Source: Verrucomicrobiaceae bacterium (lineage in GTDB: Bacteria; Verrucomicrobiota; Verrucomicrobiia; Verrucomicrobiales; Akkermansiaceae). Taken from it: a DNA stretch of 64,000 nucleotides. How positions within the stretch are numbered: position 1 is the first letter of the stretch; the number at the start of each line of letters is the position of its first letter. Under the pieces are notes generated by a model. It was given only the letters and a program-made list of their open reading frames with translations, was not told the origin of the DNA and did not search any database. Shown in pieces: positions 1 through 14,094 of this stretch. Location: NCBI GenBank assembly GCA_027487435.1, contig JAIYDP010000003.1:23466-87465 (forward strand). Direction: 5' to 3'. Made by a program: the position numbers and the translations under genes.

Positions 1-3386
<3,386 letters not shown>

Positions 3387-3433
3387 TCCCGTGGCGGGAG
3401 TTATAAAAGTCTCCGTTAAAAAGCTTGTTAGGC

Positions 3434-4424
3434 ATGTCATTTATGGAGCAAGGGTCAAATCTCTCTGTTTTGCAACGACTCAATCTAAAGAAAGTTGTTC
3501 TTTTTCTTCAATTCTCATGCTCAGTTTCATGACGCCGCTACGAAAGGGGATATCACAACGCTGAGTGCTCTCTATTCACAAGGCTCTGTAGAGATCGACG
3601 CCTCATTGCCCGTTAAGCTCGGTTTGAATCTATTCTCACTTTCAAGGAATGGGGCAACCTTACTGCACTCCATATGGCTGCGAAAAACGATCATTTGGAT
3701 GCTGTGCGTTATCTGGTAGACAATGGGGCCAACGTGAACGGGGTTGAGACTAGGGTTTGCTTGCTTCTTCTTTTCTAATCAGAAGAATGGCATGACTCCT
3801 CTCCTCTTTGCAGCAGACGCCGACAGCTTGGCTGTTTGTAGTGCCCTCCTCGATTCCGGGGCCGATATCTCTGCTGTGTCGACAGTTGTTCTCCTCTCCA
3901 AGAAAAGCTGACCATAGTCAGGATGGCCAGGGCGTGCTTCACTTCAGCAGTCGGACCAGTGGACCAGCATTACCAGACATCCTCATTAATCGAGGGGCGC
4001 GGTGGAACGTCGTTGACATAGTCACCTTGCATTTGTTCACCTGACCAGTTCAGCGCGGAGACAATCCCATGCACTGTGCGAGCCGCGTAGGCAATGCTGG
4101 TATGGTTAAGATCCTCATTCAGGCGGGCGCTATCATGTCCGTTGACGAGCAGAACAACGTCCACATCCGCTTCATCTTGTCCTCATGCTGCAGAATGAGG
4201 AAAGGCCAATTGATGTCGTGTGCAGGCATCAATGCTCTCTCTGAATCGCTTATCACTATAGGCTTGATGCTAACTTGGATGGACAGAGGGACACCCGCAA
4301 GGCTGCGATTGTTTCCATGCTGCGAAAGACGTCGATCCGTCAGAGCGTGGGTCTGCTTTTGCTCTTTCTCAACGCGCAGGACGCGTGGGACGAAGTGATG
4401 TCTTGCTGCACGAGGCGACGATGA
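3434..4424 (+). CDS. Ankyrin-repeat protein
   Basis: The start MSFMEQGSNLSVLQ at 3434 splices to FHDAATKGDITTLSALY. Successive ankyrin repeats follow, such as GNLTALHMAAKNDHLDAVRY, NGMTPLLFAADAD and NPMHCASRVGNAGMVKILI. Introns of about 28-44 nt join the repeats in frame; one of them is 3755-3782, exactly 28 nt, with a CTAAT branch-like site. The C-terminus, about 45 residues with KAAIVSMLRKTSIRQSVG, is not recognisable as a repeat. No enzymatic domain is seen, so a protein-binding scaffold is all that can be inferred. It converges on the SerB-like gene; depending on the splice chosen there, the two stops are 5 bp apart or the ends overlap. Confidence 0.75.
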
Positions 4425-4429
4425 GTTGT

Positions 4430-5890
4430 TTATTCTGAATTTTATAATTGTACATATGCGATATGGCTTCACCGTCGGAGTCATTGCGTGAGCGCGTTGA
4501 TGTCCCTTCAAAGTCATTTTTTTTGTGGCAATCAGACCGTTCGCTGAGGCCAATGAGATACAGTACTGACGTTAAGCTGCTCCGGTTTATGACTGAATGC
4601 GTTTTCTCTTGCACGCACGCATGAGCATTGAAGGCGATTCCGAGGCCAGCTGAGTTCAACATTGGGAGCGAGACGTCGCTGTCACCAATTGCAATGATTT
4701 GATCTGTTCTGCAGAGTCGACATATGTTTCAAACTGTTAACGCTTACGTGATGCCCTCTTGAAGGGCAATGGATGCGACCAAGTCGGCCTTACGGTTCGA
4801 GTCGATGACGGACCCAAGCAGCGCCCCAGTCATCAGCCGGTCCTTGACTTCAAGACGATTTGAGAATGCAAAATCAAGCCCCAGGTCTTCACGGACTCGG
4901 TCAGTTACGATTGAAAAAGCACACGAAATGACGGCGAGCTTGTAGCCGAGCTTACGCAGAGCAACGCACAACTGCTTCGCTACAAGGGTCGGATCAAAAG
5001 AATTCGCAACCTACCGCCGTTGTTGAAGCGCAGGCTGTCGCGAACTTTCTCAACAGAAGCGACCTACGGCTGTCAGCAACCATATGAATCCCACAACTGG
5101 AAAGCCCCGAAATAACTCGACTTTCTTGAGAAGCGCCGTCTTGTTGTCAAGGGACTCGTTGTCAATCGCAACAGCTCGCTCCGTCAACCCAAGGTCGGCG
5201 AAAAGATCTGCAAACACGTCATGGGCCAGGATGATGCCGTCCATATCCATTACAACAAGCCTCTTGTTGTACCGAAACACGTTCTCGACTTGAAGGCTCG
5301 TGTCCACTCCGTGTTTCTTGCAAGCGGACAAAATGTCAGCCCTCACATCGGCGATGTTTGTGTCTGAGCTGATGGACACTTCAATCTCTAGGCAAGAGAG
5401 AGCAGACTGACTCAAACGAGTGATATTGTCGATGTTAGCACCGTACTTCGCGAGAATGGATGTAGCATCAGCAAGCGCTGTGGCAGAGATTTCTTCGGAC
5501 AGAAGAGTGAGAGCGTACTTACAAGTCGATGCAAGCGTTGGCGTCGTGGGTGAGTCGACGACTCTGAAGTCAATACTCACTCCTAAAATTGTCAAGGTTG
5601 CAAAACAACGGGAACTCAGTTCTTGTGCAGCATAGAGAAGATCCTTCAGGACCTTAGGGCGTCAACATTATGCAGATTAGGTCCACAAAACCTCATTGTC
5701 CTTCGTGGGGTCCATGGAAAACACAAGAGAGAGCCGATCATGAACTACCAAATGTTGGAGGTCTGAGAGCTTGCAATGATGAGTGCCTATGATGCGCATG
5801 ATAGCACTTAAACGTCAACTAACAGGATGCGCCCCACGGTAGAGTAGTCGGGCTGTCTGGCCCAGATACATTCACTAAGAGGGAAGTCAT
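4430..5890 (-). CDS. Phosphoserine phosphatase (SerB-like) with two ACT domains and altered catalytic motifs
   Basis: The order is a first ACT domain (MTSLLVNVSGPDSPTTL at the chosen start, continuing RIIGTHHCKLSDLQ), a second ACT domain (YALTLLSEEISATALADA) and a HAD phosphatase. This order matches SerB enzymes with two N-terminal ACT domains, which make serine from phosphoserine. Two family motifs are changed. The nucleophile motif reads MDMDGI where SerB has DMDST, keeping both Asp. The metal-binding GDGAND reads GDSDVS (AIGDSDVSLPM), losing the last Asp. The rest of the C-terminal fold is conserved (LNSAGLGIAF, VLYLIGL). The phosphatase may therefore be altered or inactive. Introns of about 30-40 nt join the exons. 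The end is uncertain: a final 38-nt intron gives a stop at 4430, and reading through gives one at 4369. Confidence 0.8.
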
Positions 5891-6198
5891 CACTGAGATA
5901 ACAGCGAGAAACCACGTTCTGGTACGCAGAACGGGTTCAAATGTAACAGCAAGGAGTTGATTGCAAACATGCCCGAAAGGAGGAGGAAGTACGCGGGGCA
6001 TGACTCCGAATAGCAATAGCCCGAATAACGGCGTAGAGAGGAGCGCAAAGGCTGGGTGGGGACGACGGGCTTCGCGAGGCTGCAGTTGGAGACGGCAGCA
6101 AAAGGGCTGCGGCTGTAAAACTCTTGGTTAAGGCTGGGTGAGGAGAGCTGAGCTGGCTCAGCGCGGTGCCTGAGGTGGAAAAACGAGCCGAAAGGCAT
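5891..6198 (-). CDS. Possible small ORF or SerB N-terminal extension
   Basis: An open frame starting MPFGSFFHLRHRAEP is rich in Arg, Ser and Pro (LRSSLRRYSG) and then hydrophobic (YFLLLSGMF), resembling an organelle-targeting leader. It can be read to its own stop, a TGA that overlaps the SerB ATG. It can also be read through a 50-nt GT...CAG intron into the SerB frame (TWFLAVISVM then MTSLL). The second reading would give the phosphatase a presequence. I cannot decide between them, and chance is a third option. Confidence 0.25.
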
Positions 6199-6446
6199 TG
6201 TGGCTGCGATTGGGCGGAAAGGCGGAATGCAGATGGGATCTGAGACACAAGAGGGGGCAATGCGGGGGTGATCAAAGGGATAGGAGGGAAGAAGGAAAAA
6301 AAAAAGAGGGCGGCGACCTTGAGGACCACAGAGGCAAGGGGGAGCTACTGAATTTCAAACTCAAAGCGTCATTACACTGGCTTTCGACTAAATTTAAAGT
6401 TTAATGATAATTGTTAATAGAGCAACAGCGTGATATCCTTCTTGGA

Positions 6447-7199
6447 TCAAAACGGTTGAGACTCCTCGAGCACGGACACAGACTCGGACAAGACCATGTC
6501 CATCCTCCGAATTGCACTGTCATAGCGTTCCCATACGGAATCGATTGGGACATTGTCACACCTCTTGAGCTCGCTAACGGAGGAAACATTAGCGTCGACA
6601 GATGCAACAAAAAACTGGGGCTTTCCCCTGATGACGGACATAAGCACAGCTCGAACGTCTTTGCACGTTCGATCAGGATGCCGAACAAGGACCCATCCTT
6701 CGCGGAGATAGTCGTATATTTGTTTTGACATACACGACGCTAGAGACGCGACATTGCGTGGAACACAGTTACCGTTGACAAAGCGGAGCTCTTTTCCGAT
6801 AACCATGAAGCACATGAGAGGGAGGAGATCAAGCTTCGAAAGAGGATTGCCTTGCAGAAATATCTCTTCAATGTGGCTGCACCTTTCTAAGCCTCGCAGA
6901 CTACAAAGCTTGTTGTCCTCACAATGTAGAATCCGTAGAGAGGGCTGATGCGGCATTCCTTCAAAGTCTGTGAGAAGATTTCCTTGCAGAAAAAGCTCTG
7001 TCATCTCTGGTTCTGTTCGAATTCCTCGCAAAGTTGTGAGGCTTCTTCCACGCAATGTGACGCGACCAAGGCCACACTCATACTTGACATTTGATAGAGA
7101 CTTTGCCATGCCTTTCTCAGATTGGGATGGGAGGCACAAAAAGAGACTAACTTTAGCAAGATCTGCATCCAACGTTGCAGAATTCGATTTCGCTGACAT
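6447..7199 (-). CDS. Leucine-rich-repeat protein, single exon
   Basis: An uninterrupted frame of 250 residues. Residues about 45-135 hold SDS22-like leucine-rich repeats: VTLRGRSLTTLRGI, MTELFLQGNLLTDFEGM, LRILHCEDNKLCSLRGL and IEEIFLQGNPLSKL. A C-terminal region with LREGWVLVRHPDRT and a helical tail follows. Repeats of this type usually bind proteins, and many lie in flagellar or centrosomal complexes; neither role is proven here. The upstream kinesin, on the same strand, ends 28 bp before this start codon. Confidence 0.7.
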   Translation of the reverse strand: MSAKSNSATLDADLAKVSLFLCLPSQSEKGMAKSLSNVKYECGLGRVTLRGRSLTTLRGIRTEPEMTELFLQGNLLTDFEGMPHQPSLRILHCEDNKLCSLRGLERCSHIEEIFLQGNPLSKLDLLPLMCFMVIGKELRFVNGNCVPRNVASLASCMSKQIYDYLREGWVLVRHPDRTCKDVRAVLMSVIRGKPQFFVASVDANVSSVSELKRCDNVPIDSVWERYDSAIRRMDMVLSESVSVLEESQPF

Positions 7200-7227
7200 G
7201 CTAACTAATTTATTCGATTTTTATTTA

Positions 7228-10200
7228 TTATTTAAGTCTAATGTACATGGCGTCCCAATGTTTACTTTCGTTTGTGTCTATCACATGAGAAAAGCGATAC
7301 TGGTGTACAGACTTCATGAGCTCCTTCTTAGTATCTTCGAGCTCTGCTTCAACCATCGTTAATTTTGTCATCAATTCCGATCTCTCCTGTTCCAACTCTT
7401 TCTGAGTCGTCTCAGTGAACTCGTACATCTTTGAAGTCAGCGAATAACAAGAGCCACAACCAGTTGCTTGAGATCATCTGATTGGATGACTTGCTCGAGT
7501 TGCTTGATCTTGGATCGAAGGGAGTCAGCATCTGATCCTCCGTCGCCACCAGCGGCCACCTCCTCACTCAGCACAGCCACAACAATCCCGTACCTTCTTC
7601 TTCAGATCTGCATTTTCTCTTCGCAGGTCATTATTTTCGCTCTTCAACCGTGACATCTCCGCCTCAGTCCCCGGGGTCATTGCACGCTGAGCCCTGACAA
7701 CTTTCAGGCCGACAAACACTCAACCTTACGGGCGCTTTGCAGCTTCAGCAGCCTCCCGCTGCAGTCTGTCGTTGTCGCGTCGAAGCATATCGACTTGAGA
7801 GCGAAGCTCCAACACCTCCTTCTCGTCGACCTTCGCGCTGCCTTTGACCGAGATTCCCCCTGCCTTGAGATCCTTTGACATCAGAGCACCCTCCTGAACA
7901 GGCGGACGTTGAGTTGATTCAACAGCTCCTGCTGCAGCCGCATCACCTCCCTGTTCTGCTCCTTCTTCTCCTCCTCAAGTTGCATCACGCGCCGCTTTGA
8001 GCCCGCAAGCTCATCGGCAATGGCTGCCAACGTTTTTGAGTTAAGGCTCAATATGATGCGAAGGAAATGTCACCAGCGTCACGACAAGGATTCAAATAAT
8101 TGCCAGGATATTTGTTCTGCTGCTCCACAACTCCCTTCTGCCGCTTCTCTGCTTCTCGCAGCGAATTTTCGCTTTTGACGGCGCTGGCGTGTTACTCCAC
8201 CCCCTCGCTCAGCAGCTGGCGCACATTTCCGTCTCCAACTTCCCCACCCTCTCCCTCAACGACGACACTTCCCGCTGCTGCTGCTTCTCCAGCTCCGTCG
8301 CGTCCGACTCAATCGCGAGCCTAGCCTCGTCGTAGAGCTCCAACTTCGCCCCTCGAGGCGCCAAGTCCTCCAGCTGGTACCGCACGGACCTGTACGCTTG
8401 ATACAGCCTGCGGTTCTTCTTCACAAGGTTCGAGATCTGCGCATGTGTGCTGCTGAGATCCTCTTCGCTGAGCACTTAAGGTAACGTAAAATCGCTGCCA
8501 AACTGCTGCCGCTCTCGACTCGCGTAAGTGCTGACAAGCTCGTTGAACATTGCGTCAACAGCCTGACAAATGTCAGCGACAGAGGCTACACCCATGGCCC
8601 ATACCGCCCGCATATCTCCAAGGATGTTGGCATCACCCTGTGCGGCAGCGGCGGCGGCATTGGAGGCGTCGGATACATCGGCGATGTACTTCTGAAGCTT
8701 TTCGCGGAATTCTTCGGCTGAGAGTGACAGTTTCTTGAGAAGGGCCTCCCTCTCAAGCTCCAACTGAAAGGTCAGCACGACATCGCGACCAGACGGACGC
8801 TCTTCTCTCGGTCCGCCTTCTCGTTCAGCGCAGCCTCAAGTTCCGCCGCCCGCCGGTTCGCCTGGCGCAGCTCGCCCTCGACTTTGCGCAGCGACTCCTC
8901 CAACTTTGTCGTTGTCGCGCGGTGGCTGACAATTGTCTCGTCCAACTCGCGCTGACGAGTCAAAGCAAACACCAAGCGCGCTCGTCAAGAATAAAAAGAG
9001 CGCCCCCCAAAACGCAACCTTGATGGCCAGGGCTTCATCAGATTGCGTCTTCTCGAGCGCCAGCAGCTTCCTCTCCAAGTTCAGTTGCGCCTCCTTGTGC
9101 AGATTCTGCCGCTGCTGTTGCTCCCCTTGCAGCCGCACAACCTTTTCGCCGTCAGCCATCGCCAGCAGCGCGTCACTTCCGCTTGTGCGAGCTCCATCTG
9201 CGCACGAATACCCGTCATCGACAACTCAAGCTCCCCGCGCTCCCGCTCGCGGGCATTGAGGCGCTCCTCCATTTCCTGCAGGGAGCGGAAGTTGCTGTCC
9301 CTCTCCAGCAGCCACTGCTCCTTCTCCTTTTGAATTGCGTTGCGGCTGTTGACGACGTTGATCAGCTGCACCGAGATCTCTTCATTGCGATCCTTCTCCC
9401 TCTTCAAATCGCCAGAAACGAGCGTGAAATTATTCCGCAATGCCACATACTCAACCTTCAGCTCCCGCGACTCCTCCTTCGCCTCCTCAAGCTTCTTCTG
9501 CAGCCCCTCAATCGCCGCGTCCCGGCTTGCTGCTTTCGTCTCCAAATCCAACAAAGCGTTCTCATACGAGATCAGCCTGTTCGTCAGCTCGAACTTTGCC
9601 GTCTCTGCCGCCTCCATTGCCGTCGCGTGCTCAATCTGCGCATCCACCAGCGCCTGGGCCACCTTAAGGCGCTCCTCTTCGCTCGAAATAAGCTGCTGCT
9701 GCAGCTCGAGCTGCTTCCCCATCAAATACGTCAACTTATTCTTCAGCTTGCCCCTCTCTTCTAAAAGCTTCTCCCTCTCCTTCCGACGTCAGAACCGACC
9801 CGTTGATCCCCACCTTAAGCGTCTCCACCTTTTCCTCTTCGCTCCGGATGATGCGCGCTTCCAAGTCGTGCAACTTGAACAACTGCGCTGACAACTCAGC
9901 CGTCGCCTCACCTCCTTGCACGTCCTTGAGCGTCTGAATCTTTGCCGTGAGCGCCATGATGCGCTCGTTGTAGCGCTCCAGCAGCCCCAGCACCCTGCTG
10001 TCATTGACGATGGGGAAATTGGCAATCTTTCGGAACAGCTGCGAACTTAGGACGATGAAGGATCGAACCACACCTGCGCGAACGTGAGAATGAAAGCATT
10101 CGTCTCAAAGTCCCCACTTCGAATAGTCGTCAGCACCACGGTGTTCGTGTTGCCTCCAACCACGTCCTTAAGACAGCGGGTCAACATGGACGCCTCAAAA

Positions 10201-11197
10201 TCAAACGAGTCTGAGTCTGCGCCCGCTGCAAATGCCTTCACCCCATCGCCAAGCGCAAACAGCGACTTGTTCAGCGTCGGCCCCTCGCGCTGCCGAAGCA
10301 GGGCGGCGTTTTGCTCACTCAACTTCTCTGCTCCGGGTGTGTCAACAAAAAGGAAGCGAGAGGTGAGCCGAGTCGTCTGTGAGCGGGAGGGGTCGGCTGC
10401 GGCTGCGGCGGAGGTGTCCTCGTACAGCTGCGACAGCTCGAGGGAGAAGAGGGCTGACGATCGGAGCGAGAGGGGGCCGAACTCGTTGCGGGCGGTTGTG
10501 CGGTTGGCCTGGCCCTGGCGGAAGAATGAAACAAGCTCTGCCTCCGAAGCAGCTGAGCTGGGGGGGTGAGGGGGGCTGCTGTAACTCGTCGAACCGCTTG
10601 GTCAAGTTCTTGAATGGCAGCGTCGACACGGCCGCGTAGTCGTCGACTTCGACTGTGTTGTTCTGCGAGTTGAGGAGGTCATAGAGTTGCTCGTCGATGA
10701 TCTCGACGTATTGGACAGTCAGGGTGTAGCTGTAGCGGCCACCACGGCGCCGCGCACCTCCACCATCAAGACGCTCTTGTAGTTGGGGCATCAATTCAGA
10801 AATCGCCATGACAATCAAAGAATCACGTGCGTCTCTTCCTGCTCCTTCCAGGCAATAAGACTTCCCGCTACGAGATGCTCCAAAGGCGACGACAGCGACA
10901 TTGTATCCGTCTACGAAATTCGACAGCAGAGCCCTCAAAGTTCGCTCAAATATATCGGCCGAGGAAGCTTCTGGACTGTACACATAATCAAAAGTGAACG
11001 ACTCGCTCTGTGCCCTGTGGCATGAGGCTGGTAGCGACGCCAACAAACCCTGGCCGCCGATTCGGAGGGATCAGGCTTAGCTTTCTAGAATTTGCCTCTA
11101 CCTTCACGTCTCCACTAATGGTCTCATCCTTAAATTGATTTCGTATACGGACAATGACAGAGATCGGAAGACCTTTCGAAACAACCTTTTCTTCCAT
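7228..11197 (-). CDS. Divergent N-terminal-motor kinesin with long coiled-coil tail
   Basis: The motor begins at [20 protein letters not shown], the usual kinesin first strand. The P-loop [14 protein letters not shown] keeps GxxxxGKS but lacks the usual QTGSGKT. The equivalent of switch I reads [12 protein letters not shown] instead of SSRSHxxF. The equivalent of switch II reads [12 protein letters not shown] instead of DLAGSE. Conserved pieces are [29 protein letters not shown] and FILTFAQ. A neck-like [20 protein letters not shown] then leads into several hundred residues of coiled coil, spliced down to [18 protein letters not shown] near 7400. The hydrolysis cycle may be weakened. The subfamily is not assigned. 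An in-frame ATG exists at 11290, but it would overlap THG1, so 11197 is preferred. Confidence 0.75.
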
Positions 11198-11242
11198 CAG
11201 TTGTTCATTTGGCAGGTTTTCATTCAGCAGGAGGTATTTCTG

Positions 11243-12194
11243 ATGGCCAAGTCGAAATTTGAGTACGTCCGAACGTTTGAGAACGACCAAATTTTGACAA
11301 AGAACTGCTGGCTTGTCGTCCGCATCGATGGCAAGTCATTCCATCGGCATTTTAGCGGGCTGCTTTGACCTTACAACGGAGGCTTTCGGACGAGCATGGG
11401 TTTGAGAAACCAAATGACGTGCGCTCGTTGCACTTGATGAACGACTGTGCGCTCGCTGTTTGAAAGAATGTAAGTCGTCTGATCTCTGACAGGTGATGAA
11501 AGAGTATGGGGACATTCTGATCGCGTATGGGGAGAGCGACGAGTACAGCTTCGTCTTCAAGCGGGAGTTCAACATGTGGAATCGCAGGGCGACGTCTCGC
11601 ACGTCCCGTTCGTTTCTAAGCCCGAAGAAAGCTGTGCACGATGGTTTCTTCTCTGTTCACGTCCCGTTTTGTGTTCGAATGGAGCCGCTTCTTCCCGGAC
11701 GTGCCCCTCAAGTATCCTCCAAGCTTCGACGGGCGGGCCATCTGCTACCCCACCGACAAGAACCTACGGGACTACCTGAGCTGGCGGCAAGCAGATTGTT
11801 TGTCCTTGTTGTCGACGTGACCCTTCTCAGGTCACGTCAACAATTTGTACAACACCGTGTTCTGGGCGATCGTCCATTCTGGCCGTTCAGCGGCTGAGGC
11901 GCACGAGAGGCTTAAGGTCTTGTCGCCATCGCGCCCTCTCACTGGGCGAGGGGACAATGTCAGATGCGAAGAATGAGATTTTGTTTTCTGAATTTGGAAT
12001 CAACTACAATGAGGTCCCCCCTCTCTTTCGAAAGGGCACAGTCATTGCACGACGCGCAGTGGGGCTGGCCTTGTTTCCTGACTCTCTAGAAACGGAAAAG
12101 CACCAGCGTGGATGTGGAGGGAGGCTTGGAGGTCGTTCACGACGACATCATCGGTGATGCGTTTTGGAGGGAGCGACCGCATCTGCTTGGTTGA
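11243..12194 (+). CDS. THG1: tRNA(His) guanylyltransferase
   Basis: Thg1 adds the extra 5' G (G-1) that histidyl-tRNA synthetase requires on tRNA(His). The start [20 protein letters not shown] is typical. The metal-binding RIDGKSFHR is present, then [19 protein letters not shown], the second catalytic motif [75 protein letters not shown] and the end [16 protein letters not shown]. Introns of 33-49 nt restore the frame; examples start after CALA and inside the DC codon of WRQADC. The length matches the family. The start lies 45 bp from the divergent kinesin start. The 3' end converges on the nucleotidyltransferase gene. Confidence 0.92.
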
Positions 12195-12330
12195 GGGGGC
12201 GTTGTGGATGAGAGGGCTGCACAATGTAGATTTATACTCACTTCTGAATGCAGCACACACAAGAACATAACCAATATCGCATGAAATGCGATATTCAAAT
12301 ACACTTGACATGTCCAAAAGGAAAAGAGTA

Positions 12331-13874
12331 TCACCGAGGAGGATGCCTTGAGCAAAGCATCTCACGCACCTTGTTGATCGACTCCCATAGCTTCTTTTCG
12401 TCCGTCTGAAAAACATCCTCCCCTCCGCTGATCATAGTCACGTCATAAGCCCGCTCATACACCGTTCGGCGGTCCCGCTCTCGCCTGTCTAGCGCCACCC
12501 GCAAAACAGACGCATACGAGCGGTCAAAGCTACGCGAGAGGCCCGAAGATTGCGACAGCCGCGACCCCTCGTCTTCAGAATCCGTCAACGAGAGGAGCGA
12601 CATGGGAGAGCCGATGACGGGCGAGTTTGGAAACGCAAGAGGGGAGGCGAGGACAAATGGCGACGGGTTCGCGTCGAGTTGCGACCTCAAAGACCTCAGC
12701 GTGAAGTCGAAAAATTTTGAAACTCCGGGAGACAAACCAAACGTTGCGAGCGAAGGAGAGGGAGGGGTCAAAAGCAAGACTTCTAGATCTCGAGCGCCCT
12801 TGCGTAAAGCTGAGATGATGCGAACGGCATTGCCCTTGCTGACAGACCGTCCAATGTTGTTGTTCGGGAGCAATGGGTCAACTATGTTTAAACTCTTGAT
12901 CAAAAACGGCCGACCACTGGCAAGGTGAGAGGATGCGCAGCACGGGCGCACGGGTCGCTCGGGATGGTCGCCCTCAGCTGTTGCAAATGCTCAACGTCTT
13001 CTTCCGTCAACAAAGGGTTCGCACCAATTGTCCAACATCCGACGGAGCGCGCTGCGCGGTGAGAAACCCTCTCAGAATGGGCGATGGGGTTGAAAGCCTT
13101 ACGCCGCCGAAGGGGGTCGTGGAGGAAAAACGGCCCAAATATCGACACGCCGTATTGTTCCCAATCGAATGTACCATAAATCTGCAAACAGCGCAAGAGG
13201 GCCTTCTGTATAAGAGCAGCAGGGGCGCACAATCGACTTCTACTGGCTTTGACAGAGTTTGAGAAAGAGTATTGCAAACGGCCAACATCAAGGTTTCTAA
13301 AGCGTAGGCAGCAAACAGTGCGCTGTTAGCCCCAAGGATGCGGCTTTCATAATAACACCAGGCTTTGAACAAAAGAAAGGCCCTCTTGAAACAGTGGTCA
13401 TTTCCAAATCGGCGATCGAAACGGTCAAACAAAGCAAGGGAGCATGCACCCCCAAACTGTTGCGTAAGAGGGATGGATTGGTAGAAAACTTGGTTCACAG
13501 AAAAGTCTACGGGAATCCTGTTGATAACATATTTCATGACTCGAACGGCCACCCGGTCTTGATCAACCATCGAAAGGAGGTTGATAGCGGAATTTGCCGC
13601 CAATAGATTCGCTACATCCTGTACAACTGTGGCTTCATTATCTGCAGTAAATATGCTTATATCGACATCCCCATTAGGAAGGTATACTTTCAGAGGAACA
13701 GACCCGAACGATAGCAGCTGTCGAGGTGAGTCAACATCTCGTATAATAAACAATGACTCTGTCGCTCAGTGGAGCTAAAGTCTTGCAGATACAATCTACA
13801 ACCTGAAGCCGCTGCTCATCAGAACTGCTGGACGGCTGAAACAAACTAAGGACATAGTGAATTTCAGCCTCCAT
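12331..13874 (-). CDS. PAP/OAS1-type nucleotidyltransferase (noncanonical poly(A)/terminal-uridylyl transferase-like)
   Basis: The nucleotidyltransferase core reads FGSVPLKVYLPNGDVDISIF, holding the GS and DxD catalytic motifs. The third Asp is in RIPVDFSVNQ. Next come DHCFKRAFLLFKAWCYYESRI and AYALETLML, and then the PAP-associated block with FDWEQYGVSIFGPF. This arrangement is closest to the plant PAP/OAS1 substrate-binding family. A Ser-rich tail runs to the stop. The start MEAEIHYVLSLF at 13874 precedes a 34-nt intron that brings the first exon into frame. The RNA substrate and the added nucleotide cannot be told from sequence. Confidence 0.8.
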
Positions 13875-14094
13875 CTCAACATAACAAACAATTAAACCTC
13901 TTTTAACAACTATGACAAGGCTACGGTGCTGTTCATTTTGGCCTTGCATACTTTGTAGCCGCACTGTAAAGTCGTGTTTTTCATCTCATGGTGGCAAAGA
14001 ACAGGGCTCTCAAAGCCTAAAAATAAAGTCTCATTTTTATATTAGTTTCTGAGAGAAAAACAGATCGGATGCAGGCTGGACTTCACTTCGCACT

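Noticed and set aside
10783..12157. Possible frameshifted or pseudogene THG1, because conserved motifs lie in different frames
   Set aside because: Every frame change is explained by a GT...AG intron of 33-49 nt, and all motifs are intact after splicing.
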